Origin: Chitinophaga filiformis
GTDB lineage: Bacteria > Bacteroidota > Bacteroidia > Chitinophagales > Chitinophagaceae
Assembly: GCF_021646545.1 (NCBI RefSeq)
Contig: NZ_JAKIRP010000021.1
Location: forward strand, 62,001-126,000
DNA length: 64,000 nucleotides
Direction: 5' to 3'
Shown: positions 42,379 through 50,812 of the stretch, in pieces
Numbering within the stretch: position 1 is the stretch's first letter
How the letters are laid out: each line of letters opens with the position of its first letter
Made by a program: the position numbers and the translations under genes
The notes under the pieces: model-generated
What the model saw: only the letters and a program-made list of their open reading frames with translations
What the model was told of the DNA's origin: nothing
The model's database searches: none

Positions 42379-42510
42379 AACTTAGTCGTTTAAGGCATTG
42401 ATTTAATACCCTAAAAGTAAGCAGCGATATGCTTTCAGTGGTTGCACAGAATTTTGTTATTGGTGGACTAATTTCGACAAATCATTAAATAAATGTTAAA
42501 GAGAAACGCA

Positions 42511-42542
42511 AAAAGGGCCATTCGCAATAGCGAACAGCCCTT
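42511..42542 (-). terminator. rnhA terminator
   Basis: A two-part stem AAGGGC-TTCGC around an AATA loop with a CA/CA internal bulge (42513-42542). On the minus strand it is followed by TTTTT, 32 bp downstream of rnhA. Confidence 0.8.
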
Positions 42543-42574
42543 CAATATCTATAAACGTTTATGATCAGATAACA

Positions 42575-43027
42575 CTATCCTTCAAAACCAACATCTTCCA
42601 GCCAGTTACCACTATCTGCGGCCTGCGTGGCCAGTTCATCACAACGGTTGTTCATGGGATTTGTAGAGTGTCCTTTTACCCATTGAAACTTCACCTGATG
42701 TTTCTTGAAAGCAGGAATGAAACGTTGCCAGAGATCCTTGTTCTTCTTGTCTTTAAAACCGGTCTTCACCCAGCTCCATAACCAGCCTTTCTCAATACTG
42801 TTGACCACATACTGGCTGTCTGTGAAGATCTTCACCTGCAGTCCATCTTTTTTCAGGGCTTCCAGGGCCACGATCACGGCCATGAGCTCCATCCTGTTGT
42901 TGGTGGTGAGACGGTATCCTTGTGATAATTCCTTGCGGACGCTGTTCCACATCAGGATAACGCCGTAGCCACCAGGGCCAGGGTTACCACGGGAGGAACC
43001 GTCCGTGTAAATAATAACTTCCGACAT
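42575..43027 (-). CDS. rnhA: Ribonuclease HI
   Basis: A 150-residue RNase HI, cutting RNA in RNA-DNA hybrids. The four acidic catalytic positions are visible: Asp in TDGSSRGNPGPGGYG, Glu in NRMELMAV, Asp in TDSQYVVNSIEKGW, and Asp in CDELATQAA. The ATG at 43027 is chosen; an upstream TTG would add three residues. Full length, single domain. It lies downstream of the acyl-CoA carboxylase gene, same strand. Confidence 0.97.
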   Translation of the reverse strand: MSEVIIYTDGSSRGNPGPGGYGVILMWNSVRKELSQGYRLTTNNRMELMAVIVALEALKKDGLQVKIFTDSQYVVNSIEKGWLWSWVKTGFKDKKNKDLWQRFIPAFKKHQVKFQWVKGHSTNPMNNRCDELATQAADSGNWLEDVGFEG

Positions 43028-43060
43028 AGCGGGCAAAGATAAGGATTAAGCGCTATGCTT

Positions 43061-44698
43061 TTACACCTGGAAAACGCCTAAGCTGAACGTATCTTCCACA
43101 GGTGCATTATTGGCCGCTGCAATGCTTTCGGAAAGTATGTTACGTGTATCCAGCGGATCTATGATCTCATCTACCCACATACGTGCCGCTGCATAATAAG
43201 GAGTGGTCTGGCTGTTATAGCGTGCTGTGATCTCGTTGAGCAGGCTTTTCTCCTGTTCCGGGGTGATCTCCTCACCTTTCGCCTTCAGGGAAGCCACCTG
43301 TATCTGCAACAGGGTCTTTGCGGCCTGCTCGCCGCCCATTACCGCGATCTTAGCGTTAGGCCATGCAAATATGAACCTGGGATCGTAAGCCTTACCACAC
43401 ATGGCGTAGTTGCCCGCGCCATAGGAATTGCCCACTATTACAGTGAATTTGGGCACAACGGAATTAGCTACTGCATTCACCAGTTTGGCCCCGTCTTTAA
43501 TGATGCCGGCATGTTCGCTGCGACTGCCTACCATAAAACCGGTCACATCCTGCAGGAACACCAGCGGTATCTTCTTCTGGTTACAGTTCATGATAAAACG
43601 GGCGGCTTTATCAGCGCTGTCGTTATAGATCACGCCTCCCATCTGCATTTCCCCCTTTTTACTTTTGACCATCTTACGCTGGTTGGCCACGATGCCCACT
43701 GCCCAGCCATCAATACGGGCATAGCCGCAGAGGATCGTCTTGCCGTAATCTTCCTTATACTGGTCAAACTCCGAGCGGTCTACCAGCCGGTGGATGATCT
43801 CCAGCATATCATACGGACGGGTACTGTCTTCAGGGATCATACTGTATAATTCTGCCGGGTCCTTCTCTGGCAGCGCTGGAGTAGCACGGTTGAAGCCTGC
43901 ACTGGCAGGTTCGCCTATCTTACTGACGATCTTTTTGATATGATCCAGGCATTCCTCATCCGTATCAAATTTGTAGTCGGCAATACCGGAGATCTCGGTA
44001 TGGGTCACGGCGCCTCCAAGGGTTTCGGCATCAACGGTCTCTCCGATAGCCGCCTTCACCAGGTAAGGGCCTGCCAGGAAAATAGAGCCATTGCCTTCCA
44101 CCATCAGCACTTCATCGCTCATAATAGGCAGATAAGCGCCGCCGGCCACACAGCTGCCCATTACAGCGGCGATCTGGGTGATGCCCATAGCGCTCATGCG
44201 TGCATTGTTGCGGAAAATACGGCCGAAATGCTCTTTGTCGGGGAATATTTCATCCTGCATAGGCAGGTATACGCCGGCACTGTCTACCAGGTAAATGACC
44301 GGCAACCTGTTTTCCATCGCGATCTCCTGGAGGCGCAGGTTCTTCTTTCCCGTCATAGGAAACCAGGCGCCTGCTTTTACCGTCATATCATTTGCCACGA
44401 TCATACACTGACGGCCGCTGATATAACCGATGCCACCTACGGTGCCGGCTGCAGGACAACCGCCATGTTCGGGGTACATTTCATAGGCCGCAAAGGCGCC
44501 TATTTCGTTAAATGGAGTGTCTTTGTCCAGAAGGTAGGCAATACGTTCACGCGGGGTTAATTTGCCTTTCTGGCGGACTTTTTCGAGGTTCTTTTTGCCT
44601 CCTCCCTGTTCTATGACGGAGAGGCGTTGTTTTAGCGCGCTGAGAGATCTGCGCATCGCATCTTCGTTCCGGTTCATGTCCAGTTGCTGTGCATCCAT
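43061..44698 (-). CDS. Acyl-CoA carboxylase subunit beta (MCC/PCC-like)
   Basis: A 545-residue carboxyltransferase subunit. It carries GKLTPRERIAYLLD, the biotin/acyl-CoA segments VIYLVDSAGVYLPMQDEIFP and GIIKDGAKLVNAVANSVVPKFTVIVGNSYGAGNYAMCGKAYDPRF, and DAETLGGAVTHTEISGIADY. The set is closest to methylcrotonyl-CoA carboxylase beta, though propionyl- or other acyl-CoA use is possible. The biotin-carrying alpha subunit is not in the window. It lies 33 bp upstream of rnhA. Confidence 0.93.
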   Translation of the reverse strand: MDAQQLDMNRNEDAMRRSLSALKQRLSVIEQGGGKKNLEKVRQKGKLTPRERIAYLLDKDTPFNEIGAFAAYEMYPEHGGCPAAGTVGGIGYISGRQCMIVANDMTVKAGAWFPMTGKKNLRLQEIAMENRLPVIYLVDSAGVYLPMQDEIFPDKEHFGRIFRNNARMSAMGITQIAAVMGSCVAGGAYLPIMSDEVLMVEGNGSIFLAGPYLVKAAIGETVDAETLGGAVTHTEISGIADYKFDTDEECLDHIKKIVSKIGEPASAGFNRATPALPEKDPAELYSMIPEDSTRPYDMLEIIHRLVDRSEFDQYKEDYGKTILCGYARIDGWAVGIVANQRKMVKSKKGEMQMGGVIYNDSADKAARFIMNCNQKKIPLVFLQDVTGFMVGSRSEHAGIIKDGAKLVNAVANSVVPKFTVIVGNSYGAGNYAMCGKAYDPRFIFAWPNAKIAVMGGEQAAKTLLQIQVASLKAKGEEITPEQEKSLLNEITARYNSQTTPYYAAARMWVDEIIDPLDTRNILSESIAAANNAPVEDTFSLGVFQV

Positions 44699-44970
44699 AT
44701 GATTGTTTTTGGTTCACGACCTTTTATTGGCCGTGACTAAAAATAAGGAAAAACAGCATGTCATCTGCACATCCGGCAGCCGGGTAGCGCGTCTTTTGGT
44801 AAAATATTTTTCCAGCCATCGCCCTCCGGACGAAAGAAAAAATGAAACGGCCTTTTTCCCTGTGCCAGATCAGCATCAGATATATCCAATATCAGACTAC
44901 CACAGGTACGCGAGATCTCACCTGTGTTTATTGCGGGATATTGATATTTTTAAGAGAATGTGATTACAGC

Positions 44971-45666
44971 TTAATAATCGCTCGAATTACCCTCCTGCGC
45001 CGGTGGTACGACCATGTTGGTAGAATCTACCTGGATCACTCTGCGGGCGGCGATAAAGCGTTTCTTGTAATACTCGCTGTTGGTGATATCGACAATATTC
45101 ACCCCCTGGTTGCTGGAATGGATCATCAGCACCTTACCGTTGTCTACTTTATAGACACAGCCTACATGTGCGATCCTTTTCACTTTGGATTTGGTGCTTC
45201 TTCTGCCGGCAAAGAACAGCAGATCGCCGGGACTCCAGTCGGAGGGGGTAATGATATTACCCAGTGAGCTCATATCGGCCGCAGTACGGGGCAGGGTCAT
45301 ACCGATAACGGAGAACCCGAACTTCATCAATCCACTGCAATCAAAGGCGAAAGGCCCGATAGCGCCGCGGATATATGGTTTGCCCAACTCGGCCTCCAGG
45401 ACAGCAAGCAGCTGCTTGATATTGGTTTTAAGACCGGAAGTATCGTATGTATTGAGGGTGATGTCGGAATTAGGAAAATATAAACTATCAGGCAGCGGCG
45501 GTGGCGTCACCACTTTCTTATGAGCAACAGGCTTGCGGACGGTTGCTTTTTTATGATAGGCAGTATGTTTCTTTACTGGTACGTGTTTAACTGGTTTCTT
45601 CTTTACTTGTGCGCCTGCTGTGGCGATGCTGGCAATGGATATGATTATCGGCAATAACTTCTTCAC
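44971..45666 (-). CDS. Exported C40 (NlpC/P60) peptidase
   Basis: A 231-residue cell-wall hydrolase. A signal peptide (1-20, ending AGAQ) precedes a lysine/histidine-rich linker (about 21-55) that could hold the protein near the wall. The NlpC/P60 catalytic residues are present: Cys110 in FAFDCSGLMKF, His167 in RIAHVGCV, and His183 in LMIHSS. It should cut peptide stems of peptidoglycan in the periplasm. The CapA-like gene lies 12 bp upstream on the same strand, so the two are likely co-transcribed. Confidence 0.93.
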   Translation of the reverse strand: MKKLLPIIISIASIATAGAQVKKKPVKHVPVKKHTAYHKKATVRKPVAHKKVVTPPPLPDSLYFPNSDITLNTYDTSGLKTNIKQLLAVLEAELGKPYIRGAIGPFAFDCSGLMKFGFSVIGMTLPRTAADMSSLGNIITPSDWSPGDLLFFAGRRSTKSKVKRIAHVGCVYKVDNGKVLMIHSSNQGVNIVDITNSEYYKKRFIAARRVIQVDSTNMVVPPAQEGNSSDY

Positions 45667-45678
45667 AGTAACAAGGTT

Positions 45679-46860
45679 TTAATCAAATGTCCCCGCCTCC
45701 ACCTCCGAGTATTTGAAGTCCTCAACAGATAAGGTACGGATCATTTTGAAAGCTCTCAATGTTGTATCCGGTTTAGGTATGCCTTCCCCCTCTTGCAGGA
45801 AAGAAAACACTTTATGCTCCACCAGGTTTCCCTCACTGGTGATTTTTACCTGCAGCAAAGGTGCAATATTATTGGGATATTTTAAATTGAATTGATGATA
45901 AGTTGCAAAATTTCCTAAGCTGTAAGCAATTAATTTTCCTTTGTATGTCTCCATACCCCTTACCACATGGGGACCGGAGCCGATTACGAGGTCTGCTCCC
46001 TCCTGAATACACATATGTGAAAAATGTCTTACATCTCCCCTGTTCTGTCCGTAGAAGAACTCCCTGCCTTTAGGCGTGTGCATGCGGGCTGAGCCTTCCG
46101 CGCCACCATGGAAGAATACCACCAGCAGCTGGCAGAGGGGACGTACCTCAGCAATAGTTGCCCTTACGAGGGAGTCGTCGTTCATGTCCAGGCAATTGCT
46201 GTGAGGAGCGAAGGATACGAAACCTATCCTGGTATTCCTGACGGTCAGGGTATCAAAACGGCGCTGCGGCACACCACTCGTCTTAATATTGTTACTATCC
46301 AGGAATGCCAGGGTATGTTTCACTCCCGCCATACCAAAATCGAAAGAGTGGTTATTGGCCATGTTCAGGTATTCAAAACCGGCCTCCTTGTACCAAATGG
46401 CACACTTATAGGGCGTGCGGAACGCGAAGCACTGGCTGGGATTGGGGCCACAGTTCTTGTACACTTTAGCACTATCGGAGACTGCGCTTTCCAGGTTGCC
46501 GATACGCAGGTCTGTCTGCTGTAAAAGCGGCATCGCGTGTTGGAGAATATTCCCTTCTTCTGCCGGCGGCAGAAAAAAAGCGGAAGGATAGGAAGAACCT
46601 ACCATCATATCTCCCACTATAGAAAAACTGATCGTATCAGGTAAAGTATCGGTATTGTTACGGGAAGCGAAAACTTTATTGCCCGCCAGCGAATATCCAT
46701 TTGTTGCCCCTATGCCTCCTGTATCAACCAGCTGTTGGAAAACATTCTGCTTAAACCATGGCACATCCCTCCTGTTTCCTGACAACATGTACGCCATTGA
46801 AAAGAATATGACAACATTGAAAGAAAATAAATAAATGCTCTTTTTGGCACGCTTCGGCAT
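45679..46860 (-). CDS. CapA family protein (PGA-synthesis-like metallophosphatase fold)
   Basis: A 393-residue protein with an N-terminal membrane segment (about 7-24) and a CapA domain. Metal-site-like motifs are visible: SIVGDMMVGSSYPS, NLESAVSD, MANNHSFDFGMAG, VVFFHGGAE and GSGPHVVRGME, then YSLGNFATY. CapA-type proteins have roles in poly-gamma-glutamate capsule making, but most Bacteroidota homologues are of unknown function. It lies 12 bp before the C40 peptidase gene. Confidence 0.88.
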   Translation of the reverse strand: MPKRAKKSIYLFSFNVVIFFSMAYMLSGNRRDVPWFKQNVFQQLVDTGGIGATNGYSLAGNKVFASRNNTDTLPDTISFSIVGDMMVGSSYPSAFFLPPAEEGNILQHAMPLLQQTDLRIGNLESAVSDSAKVYKNCGPNPSQCFAFRTPYKCAIWYKEAGFEYLNMANNHSFDFGMAGVKHTLAFLDSNNIKTSGVPQRRFDTLTVRNTRIGFVSFAPHSNCLDMNDDSLVRATIAEVRPLCQLLVVFFHGGAEGSARMHTPKGREFFYGQNRGDVRHFSHMCIQEGADLVIGSGPHVVRGMETYKGKLIAYSLGNFATYHQFNLKYPNNIAPLLQVKITSEGNLVEHKVFSFLQEGEGIPKPDTTLRAFKMIRTLSVEDFKYSEVEAGTFD

Positions 46861-47025
46861 ACAGTAGATAATATATTAAAATTGAAATTCAGTCGCTTAA
46901 TAAACAATAATGTTGTCCAAGGGGAACAATAAGATATTCAGAACATCCTCTTTATGCATTCACGAACCGTCCCTTAGGGGTTTACGGCAGCAAATATATA
47001 TTAATCCTCTTGTAATTTACAATAA

Positions 47026-47059
47026 GCATGCCGGTCCCTGATCATCGGAACCGGCATGC
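47026..47059 (-). terminator. Stem-loop after GH76
   Basis: GCATGCCGGT faces ACCGGCATGC (10 bp perfect) around a 14-nt loop. It lies 30 bp beyond the GH76 stop; the T-run following on the minus strand (TTATTGT) is weak. Confidence 0.65.
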
Positions 47060-47088
47060 AATTGAATAGATGATTCTGTTACAAGCAG

Positions 47089-48930
47089 TTATTTCACAAA
47101 AGAAAGTGTGATCTTTTTTCCGTTTTTCACTATCGTGATCCAGTATACACCCGACGATAAACCAGATACGTTAATACTGTTACCTGTCAACCGGTTTCTC
47201 ATCCTCATCCTGCCGCTGAGATCCGTTACCGTTATATCTGCACCATTAAGATCATCCTGTGTCTTTACATACAGCGTGTTGCCTGCAGGGTTAGGATATA
47301 ATATCAATCCTTTGATCGTGGTTTTTTCTGCAGGAGCCATCTGTGCCAGCGTTGATGCGACAGGCGCAGCACCTGTTGCAATGATCCGCAAAGAGCTTGT
47401 CAGGTCATTGAAATTCTGGCTCACCAGGCAGCTGAGATCTGTGGAAGTAGTCACAGAAGTGCCAGCGAAATTGTCGTGCTCATATAGTATTACCTGGTAA
47501 CCACTGCTCACTTTTAGAGAAGATATCGCATCATTCGATATACCCCTTGCCTGTAACTGTGTCACGGTATAATCGCCCGCCTCCAGACTTATCACATCAC
47601 CAGTATAGTTACAGTCTTTAAAGAAACTGGCGCCGGCTGTATAGTTGATAATCAGCGAAGAAACACTGTCATTCCAGGCGCCGCCGATCCATGCACTGTT
47701 GCCGGAAACAGTCAGGCTTTCCCCCTGGTAATTGTCATTCTTAAACAGCCTTACCTGGTAACCTGCAGGAATGGCAAAACCAGTAATATCATTATTGAGG
47801 ATGCCTTTTGCTACCAGTGCAGCAGTATTATAACTACCTACATTCAATCCCCAGTAACTGCCACCATAATTAATATCCTTGTAGAAGAATGATTGATCCA
47901 AAGTAGCAGCTGCCTCTATAACTTTTACGCCACTCAGTTGCGTAGCGTAATCTGTGCTGCCGGATGGCTGCTGCGACCATACAGTGCCTACCAGGTTGGT
48001 AGAAGGATTGATACCACTGGTCTTTAAGGTTTGTGCATTAAAGCGGATAGCTTCCTTGTAACGTGCTCTTGTCTCTGCGGGTATATTCCCTTCGCGGGCC
48101 AGCTCAGAAAGATAGCGGATGAAGATCCCTTTAAAAAGACCGCCATCACCACCACCTGTTTCATTGGCAAAGAACATACCGTTGGTACGCCTGCTGTTCA
48201 TCGCATATTCAGCAGTTTTTACCGCATCATTCAGATAGTTAACATCGCCGGTCACCTTATACAGTTCCCAGCCTGCACCAATGAAAGTGCCGACATTGTA
48301 GGAGAAGATCCAATCCTTGTTGGTAACACCGGTATTCAGATTGATATTATCCCATACAGCCCCGGTTACCGGATCTACCAGGTGGGCTTTCATAAAGGTG
48401 TAGATGTCTTTTATTAATTGCAGATCTGCTGCGGAGTTGTTGATGCGGTACATCCTTGCTCCCAGGATGATCGCCGGCGCATTAGCGCAGGAGTTCTTAC
48501 ATCCGGCACAACCTTTATTCCAGTCTATAGCGCCATTGCTGTAACCACCTTTAATATCCGTCCACAGTGTACTGGCTACGTTGTAATAATCAGCATCACC
48601 TGTTTCATGCCAGGCGCGTAAAGTGGATATACCCAGCCATTCCATGTCGTCGTAGAAATAGTTGATGTAGGTATTACCATTGAAACTCCTGATGCCCAGC
48701 AACAATGATTTCATACGTGTCTTATAGGTCTCGGAACGCGTACGCATGTAACCGTCCAGCAGTGCATCCACACCATGCGCGCACCACCAGTAGTTTTCAT
48801 TAGGCACGCCGAAAGTGTTGTACATGCTGGTTTGTAATGCTTCTGCTGTTGCATTGAAATTGGTAAGCTGACCTGCGCTGCTGAATTGTAAGCACAGCAC
48901 CAGTACTGCCACCTGTAAAAGTGTTTTCAT
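47089..48930 (-). CDS. Secreted GH76 glycosidase with beta/gamma-crystallin modules and type IX sorting domain
   Basis: A 613-residue protein. The signal peptide is MKTLLQVAVLVLCLQFSSAG. A GH76 domain (about 22-375) follows, an alpha-1,6-mannanase family; NYFYDDMEWLGI carries the paired aspartates expected at the active site, and DWNKGCAGCKNSCANAPAII is typical. Next are about two beta/gamma-crystallin-like repeats (about 380-520; RLFKNDNYQGES, ILYEHDNFAGTS), possibly calcium- or sugar-binding. The last 75 residues, with LYPNPAGNTLYVKTQ and SSGVYWITIVKNGK, form a type IX secretion sorting domain. The ATG at 48930 is chosen since it begins the signal peptide. Likely degrades fungal or mycobacterial mannan outside the cell. 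Confidence 0.92.
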   Translation of the reverse strand: MKTLLQVAVLVLCLQFSSAGQLTNFNATAEALQTSMYNTFGVPNENYWWCAHGVDALLDGYMRTRSETYKTRMKSLLLGIRSFNGNTYINYFYDDMEWLGISTLRAWHETGDADYYNVASTLWTDIKGGYSNGAIDWNKGCAGCKNSCANAPAIILGARMYRINNSAADLQLIKDIYTFMKAHLVDPVTGAVWDNINLNTGVTNKDWIFSYNVGTFIGAGWELYKVTGDVNYLNDAVKTAEYAMNSRRTNGMFFANETGGGDGGLFKGIFIRYLSELAREGNIPAETRARYKEAIRFNAQTLKTSGINPSTNLVGTVWSQQPSGSTDYATQLSGVKVIEAAATLDQSFFYKDINYGGSYWGLNVGSYNTAALVAKGILNNDITGFAIPAGYQVRLFKNDNYQGESLTVSGNSAWIGGAWNDSVSSLIINYTAGASFFKDCNYTGDVISLEAGDYTVTQLQARGISNDAISSLKVSSGYQVILYEHDNFAGTSVTTSTDLSCLVSQNFNDLTSSLRIIATGAAPVASTLAQMAPAEKTTIKGLILYPNPAGNTLYVKTQDDLNGADITVTDLSGRMRMRNRLTGNSINVSGLSSGVYWITIVKNGKKITLSFVK

Positions 48931-49291
48931 GTTTAAAATGGTTTTGAATTTTGAAGGATGAGGAATAATGTGAACGTGGTTTTTATAAGTAAACACAGCC
49001 TATCTGCCTGCGAAGGCAGTTAATGGTATAGAGACGCCATTGACCTTACGGGTTATGGGCCATAATCGACTGATTGATTGTAAATGGAGGGGAAGAGAGA
49101 CCTTGCTAATATGTGTGTCTTTACACAAATCATAGCCGTTTTGCATCGCAAAACCGGCATACGGGTTAGCAGATGTTTCATTTAAAGGGTTTTATGTAAT
49201 GATTACAATGAACCCTGGATAAACTACAGCGTACTAAAAATATTTAAATGTTTTAAATAAAGCAAGGGGTTAACAATAAAAGTCTTTCTTG
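48931..49291. other. Gene-free 361-bp region upstream of GH76
   Basis: Short hairpins are present: TGCCT-GCGA-AGGCA near 49010-49024 and CCGTTTTGC-ATC-GCAAAACCGG near 49136-49158. Neither has a T-run. It should contain the GH76 promoter on the minus strand, but no perfect -7 element was found. No gene is seen. Confidence 0.55.
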
Positions 49292-50227
49292 CTAAATCAG
49301 GTCTATTTCATAGCGTTCTTCCGTGAGCTGCAGTCCCCACATTGGCATATGTTTTTCGCCTGACTTACGGAAGCCATTCTTCTTAAACAATGTTGTGGCG
49401 GCCACCTGCTGGGCAGTGGTAATGAGATAGATCTTCTGGAACAGCTTTTCTTTCGCAGCATTGATCGCTTCTGTCAGCAGACGCTGTCCGATACCGAGTC
49501 CGCGATAATCGGGATGCACCAGGAACCAGCGCATCTGCGTAGCATAACGCGAGTGCCCCAATACAGCGATGGAACCGATGATCTGGTTGCCATGCATGGC
49601 CAGGAACACCTGGTCTTTCGAGGAATTATAAGCTTCCAGGAACTCATAGAAGGTCTTGCAGATATGCGTCTCATATTCGAGGTTGTACCCTGCTTCCTTC
49701 GCATACAGAGAGCCGTGCATGTGCATGATAAAGCCGGCATCCCCCGGTTGGAGGTCGCGTCTGTAGGTAATATCATCCGCAGAGATCTTAGCGTCGTCAG
49801 AGAGGATATGCCTTACCGTTTTCATAGCCCCGGCCAGCGCCAGTTGTTGTTCTGTGCCCAGTGGCTCCAGCAATTGGGATATTTGCTGCGCGGACCCTTC
49901 TTCCAGGATCTCGAGCAATTTACGTCCTTTGGGGGTCAGCTGCAGATACCAGGTACGGCCATCCATGGTGGATTTACGCTTGGAAATGAGCTGATTCGTT
50001 TCAAAGGTCTTCAGGATGCGGCTGAGATATCCGCCGTCTATACCAAGGGTCGCAATCAGTTTACCTGCAGTGCATTGATCTTCTTCCTCCTTTAACTTTA
50101 TCAGTACACGTAATGCTGATAATGATAGATTGTTGTCCGCTAAGTGCCTGTTTAACAATTCCGCCAGGCTGTTGTAATAATTATTGAATTCACTAACCTC
50201 CCGCACCACTTCTGGATTCACTGACAT
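49292..50227 (-). CDS. MarR-type regulator fused to a GNAT acetyltransferase
   Basis: A 311-residue two-domain protein. Residues about 1-145 are a MarR winged helix (LSALRVLIKLKEEEDQCTAGKLIATLGIDGGYLSRILKTFETNQLISKR, then DGRTWYLQLTPKGRKLLEILEEG). Residues about 160-310 are a GNAT domain, with the acetyl-CoA loop VHPDYRGLGIGQRLL and the end YLITTAQQVAATTLFKKNGF. Fusions of this kind are known in several phyla. The acetylated substrate is unknown. The ATG at 50227 is chosen. The gene stands alone, with a terminator at 50276-50320 upstream. Confidence 0.93.
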   Translation of the reverse strand: MSVNPEVVREVSEFNNYYNSLAELLNRHLADNNLSLSALRVLIKLKEEEDQCTAGKLIATLGIDGGYLSRILKTFETNQLISKRKSTMDGRTWYLQLTPKGRKLLEILEEGSAQQISQLLEPLGTEQQLALAGAMKTVRHILSDDAKISADDITYRRDLQPGDAGFIMHMHGSLYAKEAGYNLEYETHICKTFYEFLEAYNSSKDQVFLAMHGNQIIGSIAVLGHSRYATQMRWFLVHPDYRGLGIGQRLLTEAINAAKEKLFQKIYLITTAQQVAATTLFKKNGFRKSGEKHMPMWGLQLTEERYEIDLI

Positions 50228-50275
50228 GTCCCTAAAATTTTCCGCAAATGTTAGAAATCTGTTTGACAAAAGCAA

Positions 50276-50320
50276 TTAAAAAACAGCGGCATTTACCCAC
50301 ACTGGATAAATGCCGCTGTT
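50276..50320 (-). terminator. Terminator after the cytochrome c gene
   Basis: A 14-bp perfect stem (AACAGCGGCATTTA facing TAAATGCCGCTGTT) and a following T-run on the minus strand, about 17 bp after the cytochrome c stop. Confidence 0.93.
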
Positions 50321-50336
50321 AAAATATTCACATTCT

Positions 50337-50810
50337 TTACTTTACGGTTGCACGCACCGCAGTCACTTCTGCTGCGGAAACGGTGCTGGCCTTATTGCCG
50401 AAGCTATTCCTGACATAAGACAGTATATCGGCGATCTCCTGGTCTTTCAGGGCCGCCTGTGAAGGCATCGGATTGGAGTAATATTCCCCGTCGATCTCCA
50501 CGTCTTCGTTTAGTCCGTTCAGTAATATCCCGATCAATCTTGTCTTGTCGCCCAGCACATACTCGGTCTTCACCAACGGCGGATTCATACGGGGTACACC
50601 CGTTCCGTTTTCCTGGTGACAGGACATGCAGTACTGTTTATAAAGTACCTTACCTTTTGCTATCTGAGCGCCGGCGCCGGCGGCTTGTTTGGCGGTGGCT
50701 CCGGTGGCCTGCTTAGCTGCCGGTTTTGCCGAAGCAGGTTTCTTCACCTGCGCATGCACAGCCAGTGCTCCAACGATCAGTGGCATAACTGCCAGTATCC
50801 ATTTTCTCAT
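50337..50810 (-). CDS. Periplasmic c-type cytochrome
   Basis: A 157-residue mono-haem cytochrome c. A signal peptide (about 1-21, ending VHAQ) is followed by an Ala/Lys-rich linker (about 22-50). The haem site CMSCH is at 61-65 and the likely distal ligand Met115 in NPMPSQ. RMNPPLVKTEYV and IADILSYVRNSFGN are typical of cytochromes that pair with PQQ enzymes. It starts 2 bp after the sugar dehydrogenase gene, so it is probably that enzyme's electron acceptor. Confidence 0.94.
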   Translation of the reverse strand: MRKWILAVMPLIVGALAVHAQVKKPASAKPAAKQATGATAKQAAGAGAQIAKGKVLYKQYCMSCHQENGTGVPRMNPPLVKTEYVLGDKTRLIGILLNGLNEDVEIDGEYYSNPMPSQAALKDQEIADILSYVRNSFGNKASTVSAAEVTAVRATVK

Positions 50811-50812
50811 GT

